Below, in pieces: positions 24,667 to 33,206 of a stretch of DNA of 33,206 bases. The first letter of the stretch is position 1; each line of letters begins with the position of its first letter. Source of the stretch: an uncultured Bacteroidales bacterium (GTDB lineage Bacteria; Bacteroidota; Bacteroidia; Bacteroidales; Coprobacteraceae); contig CASFRL010000119.1 of assembly GCA_949297285.1 (NCBI GenBank), forward strand, positions 1-33,206, in the 5' to 3' direction. A program made the translations under genes and the position numbers. A model generated the notes under the pieces. The model saw nothing but the letters and a program-made list of their open reading frames with translations, did not search any database and had not been told where the DNA came from.

Positions 24667-25617
24667 ATGAAAACATTGATCGGTACATTTTGTTTAGCTT
24701 TTATTTTCCTTTTTCCTGCTTATGCCGATGCAGGTTATCCGATAATAGTTGTAGCACAAGATGGTAGCGGCGATTTTACGACGATACAAGAAGCTGTTAA
24801 TTCGGTACGAGACTTTACTCCTGTCCGTCGGATTATTCATGTCAAAAAGGGAGTTTATCGGGAGAAAATTGATATCCCGTCTTGGAAAAGCGATATTACT
24901 TTGCGGGGAGATGATCCGGAGAGTACGCTTATCTATTATGACGATTATGCCGCCTTGCGTCAGATGGGGACATTCCGTACCTATACCTTGCAAGTAAGGG
25001 GGAATCGGGTAGTCTTGGAGAACTTGACGATCGAGAATCGGGCCGGGCGAGTAGGGCAGGCCGTTGCATTGCATATCGAAGGCGATTGTGTTATTGTCCG
25101 CAATTGTCGTTTGCTCGGTAATCAGGATACGTTGTTTACCGGAAATGAGAACAGCCGCCAATATTATGAACGGTGCTATATCGAGGGTACGACAGATTAT
25201 ATATTCGGCCCGGCAACTTGTTGGTTTGACAACTGCGTTCTGCATAGCAAGTCCGATTCATACATTACAGCGGCATCTACCCCCGAAAACCACCGCTATG
25301 GCTATGTATTTTATCGGTGCACCTTGACTGCACCCGAAGAGGTGACCAAAGTCTATTTGGGGCGTCCGTGGAGGGCTTATGCCGCAGTTGTATTCTGGAA
25401 GTGCCGAATGGGAAAACATATCCGTCCGGAGGGCTGGCATAATTGGCGTAATCCGGAAAATGAGGCGACGGCCCGTTATGCCGAATATGCCTCTGAAGGA
25501 GAAGGTGCAAATCCCGAGTCGAGAGTATCCTGGTCGTTGCAGTTGACCCCGGAATCTGCATTGTCGTATGTCCCGGAGACTGTTCTTGGAGGAGAGTGGT
25601 TTAGAAAACTATTCTGA
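24667..25617 (+). CDS. CE8 pectin methylesterase, single-domain
   Basis: The 316-aa protein is a signal peptide (cleavage probably after AYA or ADA) plus one CE8 beta-helix. Key residues are all present: Gln131 in VGQAVAL, Gln153-Asp154 in GNQDTLF, Asp177 in GTTDYIFG, and Arg233 and Trp235 in LGRPWR. It releases methanol from pectin esters. It is closest in appearance to the CE8 half of the fusion at 12714 (shared ENSRQYYE, EGT-DFIFG-type and GWHNW segments), suggesting these two share a subfamily. No sorting tail is present, so it is probably periplasmic. It heads the third unit of the PUL. Confidence 0.94.
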   Translation: MKTLIGTFCLAFIFLFPAYADAGYPIIVVAQDGSGDFTTIQEAVNSVRDFTPVRRIIHVKKGVYREKIDIPSWKSDITLRGDDPESTLIYYDDYAALRQMGTFRTYTLQVRGNRVVLENLTIENRAGRVGQAVALHIEGDCVIVRNCRLLGNQDTLFTGNENSRQYYERCYIEGTTDYIFGPATCWFDNCVLHSKSDSYITAASTPENHRYGYVFYRCTLTAPEEVTKVYLGRPWRAYAAVVFWKCRMGKHIRPEGWHNWRNPENEATARYAEYASEGEGANPESRVSWSLQLTPESALSYVPETVLGGEWFRKLF

Positions 25618-25640
25618 CGATAAACATAAAAAATCCTCGT

Positions 25641-25688
25641 AATTTGTCGAATTTTCCCCCTTTAAGGTTGATAAGCCATTTATCTTTG
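25641..25688 (+). promoter_or_regulatory. Promoter region of the GH43 gene
   Basis: TATCTTTG (25681-25688) is a perfect -7 box. CTTTAAGG (25660-25667) stands at the -33 position and AATTTGT begins at 25641. The same three elements with nearly the same spacing occur before the gene at 12714. A GTG at 25688 lies within the box and is not the start. Confidence 0.55.
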
Positions 25689-25714
25689 TGTTAAAATTAA
25701 TATATTTAAGTGCT

Positions 25715-27349
25715 ATGAAAAATATTTGGACGATCCTGTTTTTTTCTCTGATTTGTTGGACAACTGTTTCTGCACAATCTTATATATCGGATGTGTGGGT
25801 CTCTGATTTGGGAAACGGGAAATATAAAAACCCTGTTTTGGATGCTGACTATTCAGACCCCGATGTATGTCGTGTGGGAGACGACTATTATATGACCTCC
25901 TCGAGTTTTGCTTGTGCCCCTGCACTTCAAATACTTCATTCTAAAGATTTGGTAAACTGGCGTATTATCGGGACTGCGATCGAACGTTTGGTACCTGAAT
26001 CCCGTTTTTCGCAAATGCAACATGGGAATGGTGTCTGGGCTCCCAGTATACGATACCACAACGGCGAATTTTATATCTATTATGGAGACCCTGATGCCGG
26101 AATTTATATGGTGAAGACAAAAGATCCGGCCGGTAAATGGGATGATCCGGTATTGGTGAAGGCCGCAAAAGGTATTATCGACACTTGTCCGTTGTGGGAT
26201 GAGGATGGCAACGCCTATATCGTGCATGGTTATGCCGGAAGTCGGGCCGGATTGAAAAGCATTTTGGGATTGGTCAGAATGACTCCGGATGGAACCCGGA
26301 CGATCGGCGAGTCGAGAATTATTTTTGACGGTCACATCGGTAACGAAACGATAGAGGGACCTAAATTCTATAAACGAGACGGCTGGTATTATATTTTTGC
26401 TCCGGCCGGAGGTGTGCCGACCGGCTGGCAAACCGTGATGCGCTCTAAAAATATATGGGGACCGTATGAATGGAAAATTGTTATGGCGCAAGGAAAAACC
26501 GATGTGAACGGGCCTCATCAAGGAGCTTGGGTAGATACCCCGGATGGAAAAGAGGATTGGTTTTTCCATTTCCAAGATAAAGATGCATACGGAAGGGTGG
26601 TTCATCTGCAACCGATGACATGGGTCGACGGATGGCCGGTAATCGGAGTTGATAAAGACGGCGACGGTTGTGGAGACCCGGTGTCTTCTTATAAAAAACC
26701 CAATGTGGGGAAATCTTATCCTGTTGAAACCCCGGCAGAGAGTGACGAATTTGATGCTTTAGAGTTGGGGTTGCAATGGCAATGGCAGGCAAATCCTAAG
26801 TCGTTATGGTATTTTTGCGATGCAAAAAACAGTGTGTTGCGCTTATATTCCCACTATACAGAGAATCAGACCAATTTGTGGGATGTCCCCAATCTTTTGT
26901 TGCAAAAGTTCCCGACCGAAAACTTTACCGTAACGACAAAGGTAAACTTTGCGCCTTCTCCTAAATATACCGGAGAACGGGCCGGGCTGGTTATAATGGG
27001 AACCGACTATGCGGTTTTGGCAATGGAGAATCGGGCTGACGGTCTGTTCTTGGTGCAGAATGTGTGTCTGAAAGCCGAAAAGAAAGGTAAAGAGGTGGAA
27101 AACGCTTCGGTAAAATTGGATGACGGCTCACTTTATCTTAGAGTAAAAGTAAAGAAAGGAACCGAAGGAAAAGCGGTTTGCACGTTCAGTTATAGTAAAG
27201 ACGGTAAAAAATTTGTTGTTTTAGGGAAAGAATTTATTGCAAAACCGGGTAAATGGATCGGAGCCAAAACCGGGTTGTTTATTACCCGTCCGAAGTCGAT
27301 CAACGATGGCGGATGGATAGATGTAGATTGGTTTAGAGTCACAAAATAG
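25715..27349 (+). CDS. GH43-family glycoside hydrolase (beta-xylosidase/arabinofuranosidase type)
   Basis: The ATG at 25715 opens a signal peptide (MKNIWTILFFSLICWTTVSAQ), giving 544 aa. The five-bladed propeller (residues 35-330) has the three GH43 acidic residues: Asp48 in DADYSDPDVCR, Asp156 in GIIDTCPLWDEDG and Glu214 in ETIEGPKFYK. The C-terminal part (about 345-544) looks like the beta-sandwich that accompanies many GH43 enzymes. It probably removes arabinose or xylose residues from pectin side chains; the subfamily cannot be fixed by eye. It follows the CE8 gene after 97 bp with no terminator but its own promoter match. Confidence 0.9.
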   Translation: MKNIWTILFFSLICWTTVSAQSYISDVWVSDLGNGKYKNPVLDADYSDPDVCRVGDDYYMTSSSFACAPALQILHSKDLVNWRIIGTAIERLVPESRFSQMQHGNGVWAPSIRYHNGEFYIYYGDPDAGIYMVKTKDPAGKWDDPVLVKAAKGIIDTCPLWDEDGNAYIVHGYAGSRAGLKSILGLVRMTPDGTRTIGESRIIFDGHIGNETIEGPKFYKRDGWYYIFAPAGGVPTGWQTVMRSKNIWGPYEWKIVMAQGKTDVNGPHQGAWVDTPDGKEDWFFHFQDKDAYGRVVHLQPMTWVDGWPVIGVDKDGDGCGDPVSSYKKPNVGKSYPVETPAESDEFDALELGLQWQWQANPKSLWYFCDAKNSVLRLYSHYTENQTNLWDVPNLLLQKFPTENFTVTTKVNFAPSPKYTGERAGLVIMGTDYAVLAMENRADGLFLVQNVCLKAEKKGKEVENASVKLDDGSLYLRVKVKKGTEGKAVCTFSYSKDGKKFVVLGKEFIAKPGKWIGAKTGLFITRPKSINDGGWIDVDWFRVTK

Positions 27350-27402
27350 CGGATAAGAATTTTATTTAAAGGCGTTATCAAAAAATCCCATAAAAGTGAC
27401 AA

Positions 27403-27440
27403 TTTGTGCTATATCGTAAATATTGGCCGTTGTATTTTTG
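27403..27440 (+). promoter_or_regulatory. Predicted promoter of the PUL susC gene
   Basis: TATTTTTG (27433-27440) fits the -7 box. A TTTG at 27403-27406 lies 26 bp upstream, longer than the usual 19-20. ACAATTTGTG (27399-27408) is also found before the gene at 12714. The leader would be about 240 nt. The rest of the 337-bp gap is AT-rich with one stem-loop and no gene. Confidence 0.45.
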
Positions 27441-27466
27441 AACCCATGAAATCGTAAGGACACTTT

Positions 27467-27504
27467 CAATCGAATAACACCTTTGCTTCGGTGCTATTCG
27501 GTTG
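27467..27504 (+). other. Stem-loop in the susC leader
   Basis: The arms 27467-27481 and 27490-27504 pair over 15 bp with one wobble and one mismatch, around an 8-nt loop. No U-run follows, so it is not a plain terminator. It would form in the 5' leader of the susC mRNA and might affect stability or regulation. Confidence 0.5.
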
Positions 27505-27686
27505 AGAATGAGCCTTTTCTAAAAATGTAAATTGAGAATTGAAATCTTTTGTTAAAAATGAAGTCTATGCTGGCTTAAATTAATAATTGCCGTTTTTGTT
27601 GAGTAACCCTTTATATACCAAAAAAACATATTCTTTCGATAATTATAAATAATCAATAATAACATTAACATTAAATCCAAGTACTA

Positions 27687-30600
27687 ATGAACGAAAATCT
27701 GAAATTGAAAAGTTTAGGTATTCTTTTATTGATGTGCTTATTCAGCTTTGGTGCCTATGCGCAGGGACGTCAGGTCTCCGGTACGGTTACCGATGCGAAA
27801 GGTGAGCCTCAGATCGGAGTATCGGTCGGTGTGAAAGGTACTACACAAGGTACTATGACCGACATTGACGGAAACTTTAAAATTAAAGTTCCTTCAGAAA
27901 AATCGGTTTTACGTTTTACTTATGTGGGTTTCAAAGCCCATGAAGTTACTGTGGGAAAACAAACCACATTTAAAATTGTGCTTCATGAAGAAGCAAAAGA
28001 CCTTGACGAAGTAGTTGTCATCGGATATGGTACGGTCCGTAAAGGTGAGTTGACCGGTGCAACGGCTTCTATCAATGAAAAAATATTAAAAGACATTCCT
28101 GTCGCATCTGCCGCTGAAGCATTGACCGGACGTCTTTCGGGGGTACAGGTAACTACTACCGAAGGTTCTCCGGATGCAGAGATACAAATTCGTGTGCGGG
28201 GAGGAGGTTCTATCACACAAGATAACTCACCGCTTTATATCGTCGACGGTTTCCCGGTAAGCAGTATCGGGGATATTGCTCCTTCGGATATAAAAGATAT
28301 GCGCGTGTTGAAAGATGCAGCCTCTACGGCAATTTATGGTGCTCGAGGCGCTAACGGAGTTATCTTGATTACGACGAAAGAGGGAAAAGAAGGTAGAGTC
28401 TCTGTCGATTTTAACGCTTATTGGGGTGCTAAAAAGATAACCAAGTATATCGACATGATGAGCCCTTATGAGTATGTAAGATGGCAATATGAGTTGGATC
28501 CTACTTCTACAACCAATCCGGAATCGGGCTTTACCAAACTTTATGGTGCTTATCATGATTTGGAAATTTATAAATCCAAAGCGGGTACCAATTGGCAAGA
28601 TGAGGTTTTCGGACGTACGGCTTTCCAACAAAATTATAACTTGAATATCAGTGGAGGGTCTAAAACGACCAAGTTCAGTTTGGGATTGAACCATATCGAC
28701 GAAAGCAGTATCATGATCGGTTCTGGATTCCAGAAAAGCAATGTCAATCTTAAATTGAAGACAGAACTTAACAAACATTTGACGTTCGATTTCAATACTC
28801 GTTTGAATTATCAGATTATAGACGGTGCCGGTGTCTCTTCAGGAAGCGGTTCTACAACTCGGTTGCGTAATTCTTTGAAATATGCTCCCGTAAAAGGTAT
28901 CGGATCATTTGGCGTCGATCAGGAATATGAAGAAGATGACGATGTTACGGCTTCAAGTCTGTTATATGATCCGGTAGAATCGACCAATGACGAATATAAA
29001 AAACGGAAAAGATTCTCGAACAACTATCAGGCTGCGGTAAACTGGAAAATTATCAAACCGTTGACATTCAGAAGTGAATGGGGGTATGAGTTTAAACGCG
29101 AACATACCGAACAGGTTTGGGGACCTTCGACCTCTACGGCTAAAGGAGAAGGCGGTCAGCCCTCGGCAACCTTTACCAAAGTAGACGGTGCCACATATCG
29201 TGTTGCCAATACGTTGACCTATGACCAACGTAATTTTGTAAAAGGCCATAATTTGAATATTGTAATCGGTCAAGAGGTGTATGCTCAAGATTCGGAAGAG
29301 CTGGTGGCAAACTCGAAATTCTTCCCTCAGACAATGACCACGACCGAGATTTTGGCAATGATGTCGGCCGGGAAAGCTCAGCCTACCGAAACAACCATCT
29401 CTTTGCCCAACCGTCTCTCTTCGTTCTTCGGTCGAATCAATTATTCGGCGTTAGACCGTTATTTGGCAACGTTGACTTTCCGTGCCGACGGATCGAGTAA
29501 GTTTGCAAAAGGCAATCGTTGGGGGTATTTCCCTTCGGCAGCAGTGGCATGGCGTATTTCGGGCGAACCGTTCATGGTAGATTATGACTGGATTTCGGAC
29601 TTGAAACTGCGTTTAAGTGTCGGTACTGCCGGTAATAACCGTATTTCGGATGGATTGTGGAAAAATACCTATAACGGAACCGGAAGTTCAAAAGATTATT
29701 ATATCAATGGAGAGATCGTCTCCTATTTGATACCCGGAGTGCAATTGTCCAATCCCGACCTGAAATGGGAAACGACGTTGACCCGGAACATCGGTGTCGA
29801 TTACTCTTTCTGGAATTCCCGCGTATCGGGAGCTCTCGATTTTTACTGGAATACAACTTATGATCTGTTGATCGAAGCGCCTATTGCTACGAGTAGCGGT
29901 TACACGACACAATATCAGAACTTCGGACAAACTTCGAACAAGGGTATCGAGTTTAATGTAGATGCGTTGCTTGTCAATAAAAGAGATTTCTCTTTGAGTG
30001 CTTCATTTAATATCGGCTTTAACAAAAACCGTGTAGAAAAATTCAAGAATGGAGAGTCAAACTATAAAACCTATTCTTCAAAATGGAACGGTAATAGTGC
30101 TTCTCCTTTCGATGATTATATTATTCGTGAAGGTGAAGCCGTTGGACAGATGTATGGTTATATCACAGGCGGTATGTACACTTTCGACGATTTTGACTAT
30201 ATCGGTACGGGAACCTATCCTTACCGCTTGAAGGGTGATACCGACGGATCGAAAACCGAAGCTGCTGCGGCATTGATCGGCGCTAAATATTTCGGTCCCG
30301 GATCTTTGAAGTTGGTAGATAAAAATGGTAATATTGCGACAAGTACCGATGCAAAGACCGTAATTGGAAATGCCAATCCCGACCTGATCGGAGGTTTTAA
30401 CCTGACGGCCCGTTATAAAGGATTCGATCTTTCGGCATTCTTCAATTTCTCGATCGGCAATGATGTTTATAATGCAAACAAGATCGACAACTCATGTTAT
30501 CACGGATCTCGAAAATATAACAATCTCGTGGACGAGATGAAAAACCGATTCACTTATATCGATCCGGAAACCGGTTATTTGGTATATAACGATCCGGCAA

Positions 30601-30929
30601 GATTGTCCGAAATCAATAAAAATGCGACGATATGGAGTCCGTATATGACAACTGCCGTGTTACATTCATGGGCGGTAGAAGACGGATCTTTCTTGCGGTT
30701 CAATAATTTGACATTGGGTTATACTTTCCCGAAAACCTGGGTTAAGAAATTAGGATTGACCAATCTGCGTATTTACGGAACGGTTTACAATGTTTGTCTG
30801 ATTACCAAATACAGCGGATTCGATCCTGAAGTAAGTACCCGCAATAGTACGGCGATGACTCCGGGTGTAGATTATTCGGCTTATCCGAAGAGTCGTTCAT
30901 TCATCGGTGGTATTAATGTAAGTTTCTGA
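27687..30929 (+). CDS. SusC-like TonB-dependent transporter of the pectin locus
   Basis: The 1080-aa protein has a signal peptide (ending GAYAQ), a carboxypeptidase-like domain (VSGTVTDAKGEPQIGVSV, residues about 29-100), the TonB-box region DLDEVVVIGYGTVRKGELTG, a plug domain (LSGVQVTTTEGSP, PLYIVDGFPV, LKDAASTAIYGARGANGVIL) and a 22-strand barrel ending SRSFIGGINVSF. It should import pectin oligosaccharides with the SusD protein encoded 29 bp downstream. The full family length is present. Substrate is inferred from the surrounding CE8, CE12, PL1, GH105 and GH43 genes. Confidence 0.96.
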   Translation: MNENLKLKSLGILLLMCLFSFGAYAQGRQVSGTVTDAKGEPQIGVSVGVKGTTQGTMTDIDGNFKIKVPSEKSVLRFTYVGFKAHEVTVGKQTTFKIVLHEEAKDLDEVVVIGYGTVRKGELTGATASINEKILKDIPVASAAEALTGRLSGVQVTTTEGSPDAEIQIRVRGGGSITQDNSPLYIVDGFPVSSIGDIAPSDIKDMRVLKDAASTAIYGARGANGVILITTKEGKEGRVSVDFNAYWGAKKITKYIDMMSPYEYVRWQYELDPTSTTNPESGFTKLYGAYHDLEIYKSKAGTNWQDEVFGRTAFQQNYNLNISGGSKTTKFSLGLNHIDESSIMIGSGFQKSNVNLKLKTELNKHLTFDFNTRLNYQIIDGAGVSSGSGSTTRLRNSLKYAPVKGIGSFGVDQEYEEDDDVTASSLLYDPVESTNDEYKKRKRFSNNYQAAVNWKIIKPLTFRSEWGYEFKREHTEQVWGPSTSTAKGEGGQPSATFTKVDGATYRVANTLTYDQRNFVKGHNLNIVIGQEVYAQDSEELVANSKFFPQTMTTTEILAMMSAGKAQPTETTISLPNRLSSFFGRINYSALDRYLATLTFRADGSSKFAKGNRWGYFPSAAVAWRISGEPFMVDYDWISDLKLRLSVGTAGNNRISDGLWKNTYNGTGSSKDYYINGEIVSYLIPGVQLSNPDLKWETTLTRNIGVDYSFWNSRVSGALDFYWNTTYDLLIEAPIATSSGYTTQYQNFGQTSNKGIEFNVDALLVNKRDFSLSASFNIGFNKNRVEKFKNGESNYKTYSSKWNGNSASPFDDYIIREGEAVGQMYGYITGGMYTFDDFDYIGTGTYPYRLKGDTDGSKTEAAAALIGAKYFGPGSLKLVDKNGNIATSTDAKTVIGNANPDLIGGFNLTARYKGFDLSAFFNFSIGNDVYNANKIDNSCYHGSRKYNNLVDEMKNRFTYIDPETGYLVYNDPARLSEINKNATIWSPYMTTAVLHSWAVEDGSFLRFNNLTLGYTFPKTWVKKLGLTNLRIYGTVYNVCLITKYSGFDPEVSTRNSTAMTPGVDYSAYPKSRSFIGGINVSF

Positions 30930-30958
30930 TGATGTGTAACTCTAAAAATCGATTTAAA

Positions 30959-32806
30959 ATGAAAAAAATAGCATATTTATTATTGTCGGTATTTTGCTTC
31001 GGTTTCGTTTCGTGCGAAGATTATCTGGATACAGATTCGGCATCCTATTTATCGCCGGATATTGTATATAATTCGTTAGCATATACCAATCAGGCGATTT
31101 TAGGTATTTATGCCCAATTGCCGCAAGACCAGATTTACGGCTCCCGGTTGCAATTTACTTACGGATCGGGAAGCGATTGTGATACTTATGGAATTTCTAA
31201 TCCTGCGGATACCAAAAACGGAGGATTGGCCAACTATAACGGAACTTCTGACAATACCGCCATTTCGAAAGAGTGGGATGCCATTTACAAGACGATAGAG
31301 ATGGCGAGCGTCGCTATCGACGGAATTCGCAACAGTGAACTGTTGCAGTCGGGTACGGCAGAAGAACAGGCTCAGATGAAAGAATATCTGGGAGAAGCCT
31401 TGACTTTGCGTGCTTTACTCTATTTCGAGGTGGTCCGGAATTTCGGAGATGTTCCTTATAAAGACGAACCTACCAACAGCGACGGTTCGAATATCTATTT
31501 GCCGGCAACAAACCGGGATGTGATCTATGAGCACATCATTGCCGATGCCGAAGAAGCTGCGGGTTATTTGCCGTGGTTGGAATCTTCGTCGGGTGTAGAA
31601 CGTGTATCGAAAGGTTTTGCTTACGGTTTGGCTGCCCGCATGAGTTTGGCTTGCGCCGGATATTCGATGCGTAATGAAGCCGGATTCCCTCTGAAAACTC
31701 CTGAGGCTTCGGTGCAGAAATCATACTATGAACGGGCTTTGAAAAATTGTAATGCCATTATCAAAGATCCGAACAACCCTCATGGCTTGGAGACTACCTT
31801 TGCGCAAGTATTCGAAAACCAGACACAACAGAAGTATGGCGCGAATATGGAAGATATGTTTGAGGTCGGTTTGGGTCTTGGCCTTAGCGGAGAGGTCGGT
31901 TACACTTCCGGTGTCCGTTTCTACCAGAGTGCTATTTACGGACGTAACAACTCTGTGCAGGTGGTGACAAATGCTTATTATCTGTACAGTTTCGACCGGG
32001 ATGATATGCGTCGTGATATAACGATAGCTCCGTATAACTATAATAAGTCGGGGACAGAAAAAGAGGAGATGTTTAGCAACCTGTACGAATTTACCTTTGC
32101 AAAATGGGATGTGCGTAAATTGGATGCCTATATCTCTAAAAACAAGGAAGCTACCAATAAGTTGATGACCGGTATCAATTGGTGTATCATGCGTTATTCG
32201 GACGTGTTGTTGATGGCTGCCGAAGCCAATGTGTGGTTGTCGGAGAATGGCGGTGAAGGAAACCTTGCCGATGCCCGGACTTATATAAAAGAGGTGCGGA
32301 GACGTAATTTTGCCGATGCTTTGCAAGCTACAAAAGTCGATGCTTATGTCGACAATGCTTCGGATCTGATGCAGGTTATAAAAGATGAGCGGATGTTTGA
32401 ATTCGGAGGCGAAGCTATCCGTAAATTCGATTTGATCCGTTGGGGTGAATTGAGTCAGAAAGTAGCCGAATATCGTTCTACATTGAAAGAGATGTACACG
32501 GGTGAGTATGAAATAACACTTCCCGAGCTTGTTTATTTCAAATACAATGCCGACGGATCGACTATCGATAAGTCTTCGATCGACTATTTTGGGGAAAACG
32601 GAATTCCTTCGGGTGTAGAAGGTAAAGATTGGGATAGTGTAAACTGGTTTAAGAAGAAAGATTCGGATATCGTGAAAGCGAATGATAAAATCGATGCGAT
32701 ATTGGGCGGTTTGGATAAAGTTTATTATTGTCGTCATCTGTTCCCGATCCACGAATCGACGATCAGTTCGTCTCAAGGAAAACTGTCTAACAGTTATGGA
32801 TTTTAA
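30959..32806 (+). CDS. SusD-like glycan-binding surface lipoprotein
   Basis: The ATG at 30959 gives 615 aa with a lipoprotein signal (MKKIAYLLLSVFCFGFVSC, Cys19) followed by EDYLDTDSASYLSPD, typical of SusD/RagB. The upstream ATG at 30929 overlaps the susC stop and would add ten polar residues before the signal, so it is unlikely. Conserved SusD features include the TPR-like helices around YLGEALTLRALLYFEVVRNFGDVPY and the C-terminal ERMFEFGGEAIRKFDLIRWGEL. It caps the SusC barrel and binds oligosaccharide at the cell surface. Confidence 0.95.
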   Translation: MKKIAYLLLSVFCFGFVSCEDYLDTDSASYLSPDIVYNSLAYTNQAILGIYAQLPQDQIYGSRLQFTYGSGSDCDTYGISNPADTKNGGLANYNGTSDNTAISKEWDAIYKTIEMASVAIDGIRNSELLQSGTAEEQAQMKEYLGEALTLRALLYFEVVRNFGDVPYKDEPTNSDGSNIYLPATNRDVIYEHIIADAEEAAGYLPWLESSSGVERVSKGFAYGLAARMSLACAGYSMRNEAGFPLKTPEASVQKSYYERALKNCNAIIKDPNNPHGLETTFAQVFENQTQQKYGANMEDMFEVGLGLGLSGEVGYTSGVRFYQSAIYGRNNSVQVVTNAYYLYSFDRDDMRRDITIAPYNYNKSGTEKEEMFSNLYEFTFAKWDVRKLDAYISKNKEATNKLMTGINWCIMRYSDVLLMAAEANVWLSENGGEGNLADARTYIKEVRRRNFADALQATKVDAYVDNASDLMQVIKDERMFEFGGEAIRKFDLIRWGELSQKVAEYRSTLKEMYTGEYEITLPELVYFKYNADGSTIDKSSIDYFGENGIPSGVEGKDWDSVNWFKKKDSDIVKANDKIDAILGGLDKVYYCRHLFPIHESTISSSQGKLSNSYGF

Positions 32807-32829
32807 TTAACCATTAATACTACGTGAAA

Positions 32830-33206
32830 ATGAAGAATATAAAATATATAATTCTCTCTTCGGTTGCGATGTTGGCAGCAACTTTCGTTTCTTGCCTCGA
32901 CCCGGACTTCGATGTCGATGAAAGTTACAACCGGCTGTTTTCTCCTGTCAGTTTTGATGCGACAGACGAAACCTCGACAACGGTTTATTTTACTTGGAAG
33001 AATATCCCGGCAGCCAGTTATTATATTATAGAACTGAGCCTTACGGAAGACTTTGCCGAAGTTTGCAAAACCTATGGAGAAAATCAGGAAATAACAACCA
33101 ATGCCTATACGGCAACCGGACTTACGCCAAACACCGATTATTGGGCTCGTGTTAAATGTATGTCGACTCAAGGAATTCCTGAGTCGAAATATTCACAGGT
33201 CATAAC
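32830..33206 (+). CDS. Fibronectin-type-III surface lipoprotein, N-terminal part (runs off right edge)
   Basis: The frame is open from the ATG at 32830 to the edge (125 codons plus 2 bases). It starts with a lipoprotein signal (MKNIKYIILSSVAMLAATFVSC, Cys22 last), an acidic stretch DPDFDVDE, then a fibronectin-III-like domain (TTVYFTWKNIPAASYYIIEL to LTPNTDYWARVKCMS). It takes the SusE position after susD (23-bp gap). Such proteins are usually surface glycan-binding proteins; in pectin loci the Fn3 domain is often followed by DUF4957/DUF5123 beta-helix domains, which would be outside this window. No function is proven. Confidence 0.85.
   Translation, partial: MKNIKYIILSSVAMLAATFVSCLDPDFDVDESYNRLFSPVSFDATDETSTTVYFTWKNIPAASYYIIELSLTEDFAEVCKTYGENQEITTNAYTATGLTPNTDYWARVKCMSTQGIPESKYSQVI

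Noticed and set aside
31721..32776. 351-codon open frame on the minus strand inside susD
   Set aside because: Shadow of the SusD coding sequence with no recognisable motif or start context.
1..33206. CRISPR arrays, tRNA or rRNA genes, insertion sequences, phage genes
   Set aside because: No regularly spaced repeats, RNA-gene signatures, transposase or integrase motifs were found on either strand.

Overview
The window looks like a chromosomal segment from a gut-type member of the Bacteroidales (phylum Bacteroidota). Three lines of evidence support this: SusC/SusD pairs; promoter boxes of the Bacteroides form (-7 TAnnTTTG, -33 TTTG); and a compact arginine operon that includes a Bacteroidota-type GNAT. 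I cannot fix the genus. Coordinates come from reading the sequence; family names come from motif recognition, not a database search.

Layout. (1) 1-1221, minus: the N-terminal part of a SusC-like TonB-dependent transporter that runs off the left edge, with a 543-bp upstream region holding nested direct repeats and a good promoter match. (2) 1765-6292, minus: an arginine operon argR-GNAT-argG-argC-argD, ending in a terminator at 1705-1751. Its control region carries one perfect and one near ARG box, and a perfect 13-bp hairpin lies between argG and argC. (3) 6676-8252, minus: surE overlapping an M48 lipoprotein protease by 4 bp. (4) 8548-12620, plus: the housekeeping cluster parA-parB-DUF5683-lytic transglycosylase, divergent from surE.

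(5) 12714-33206, plus, continuing past the right edge: a large pectin utilisation locus. In order it encodes a CE12-CE8 double esterase, a 1138-aa multidomain CE8 pectinesterase, a PL1 pectate lyase, a CE12 acetylesterase with a long C-terminal extension, a GH105 unsaturated galacturonyl/rhamnogalacturonyl hydrolase, a small winged-helix protein, a third CE8, a GH43, SusC, SusD and the start of a fibronectin-type-III surface lipoprotein. The genes fit one pathway. CE12 removes acetyl groups and CE8 removes methyl esters from pectin. PL1 then cleaves the exposed polygalacturonate. SusC/SusD and the lipoprotein bind and import oligosaccharides. GH105 removes the unsaturated terminal uronic acid, and GH43 trims arabinose- or xylose-type side chains. 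No PUL regulator (HTCS, SusR or ECF/anti-sigma) is visible, so it may lie beyond the right edge.

The PUL appears to form several transcription units. Terminators stand at 17844, 23848 and 24258, and TAnnTTTG promoters before 12714, 17994, 23992, 24667 (two in tandem), 25715 and 27687. Points most worth a second look: the GNAT with a C-terminal Cys cluster as candidate first enzyme of arginine synthesis; T9SS-like C-terminal tails on three of the pectin enzymes; the CE12-CE8 fusion; the duplicated promoter at 24345-24458; the promoter layout shared by 12714 and 25715; and the winged-helix gene inside the PUL.
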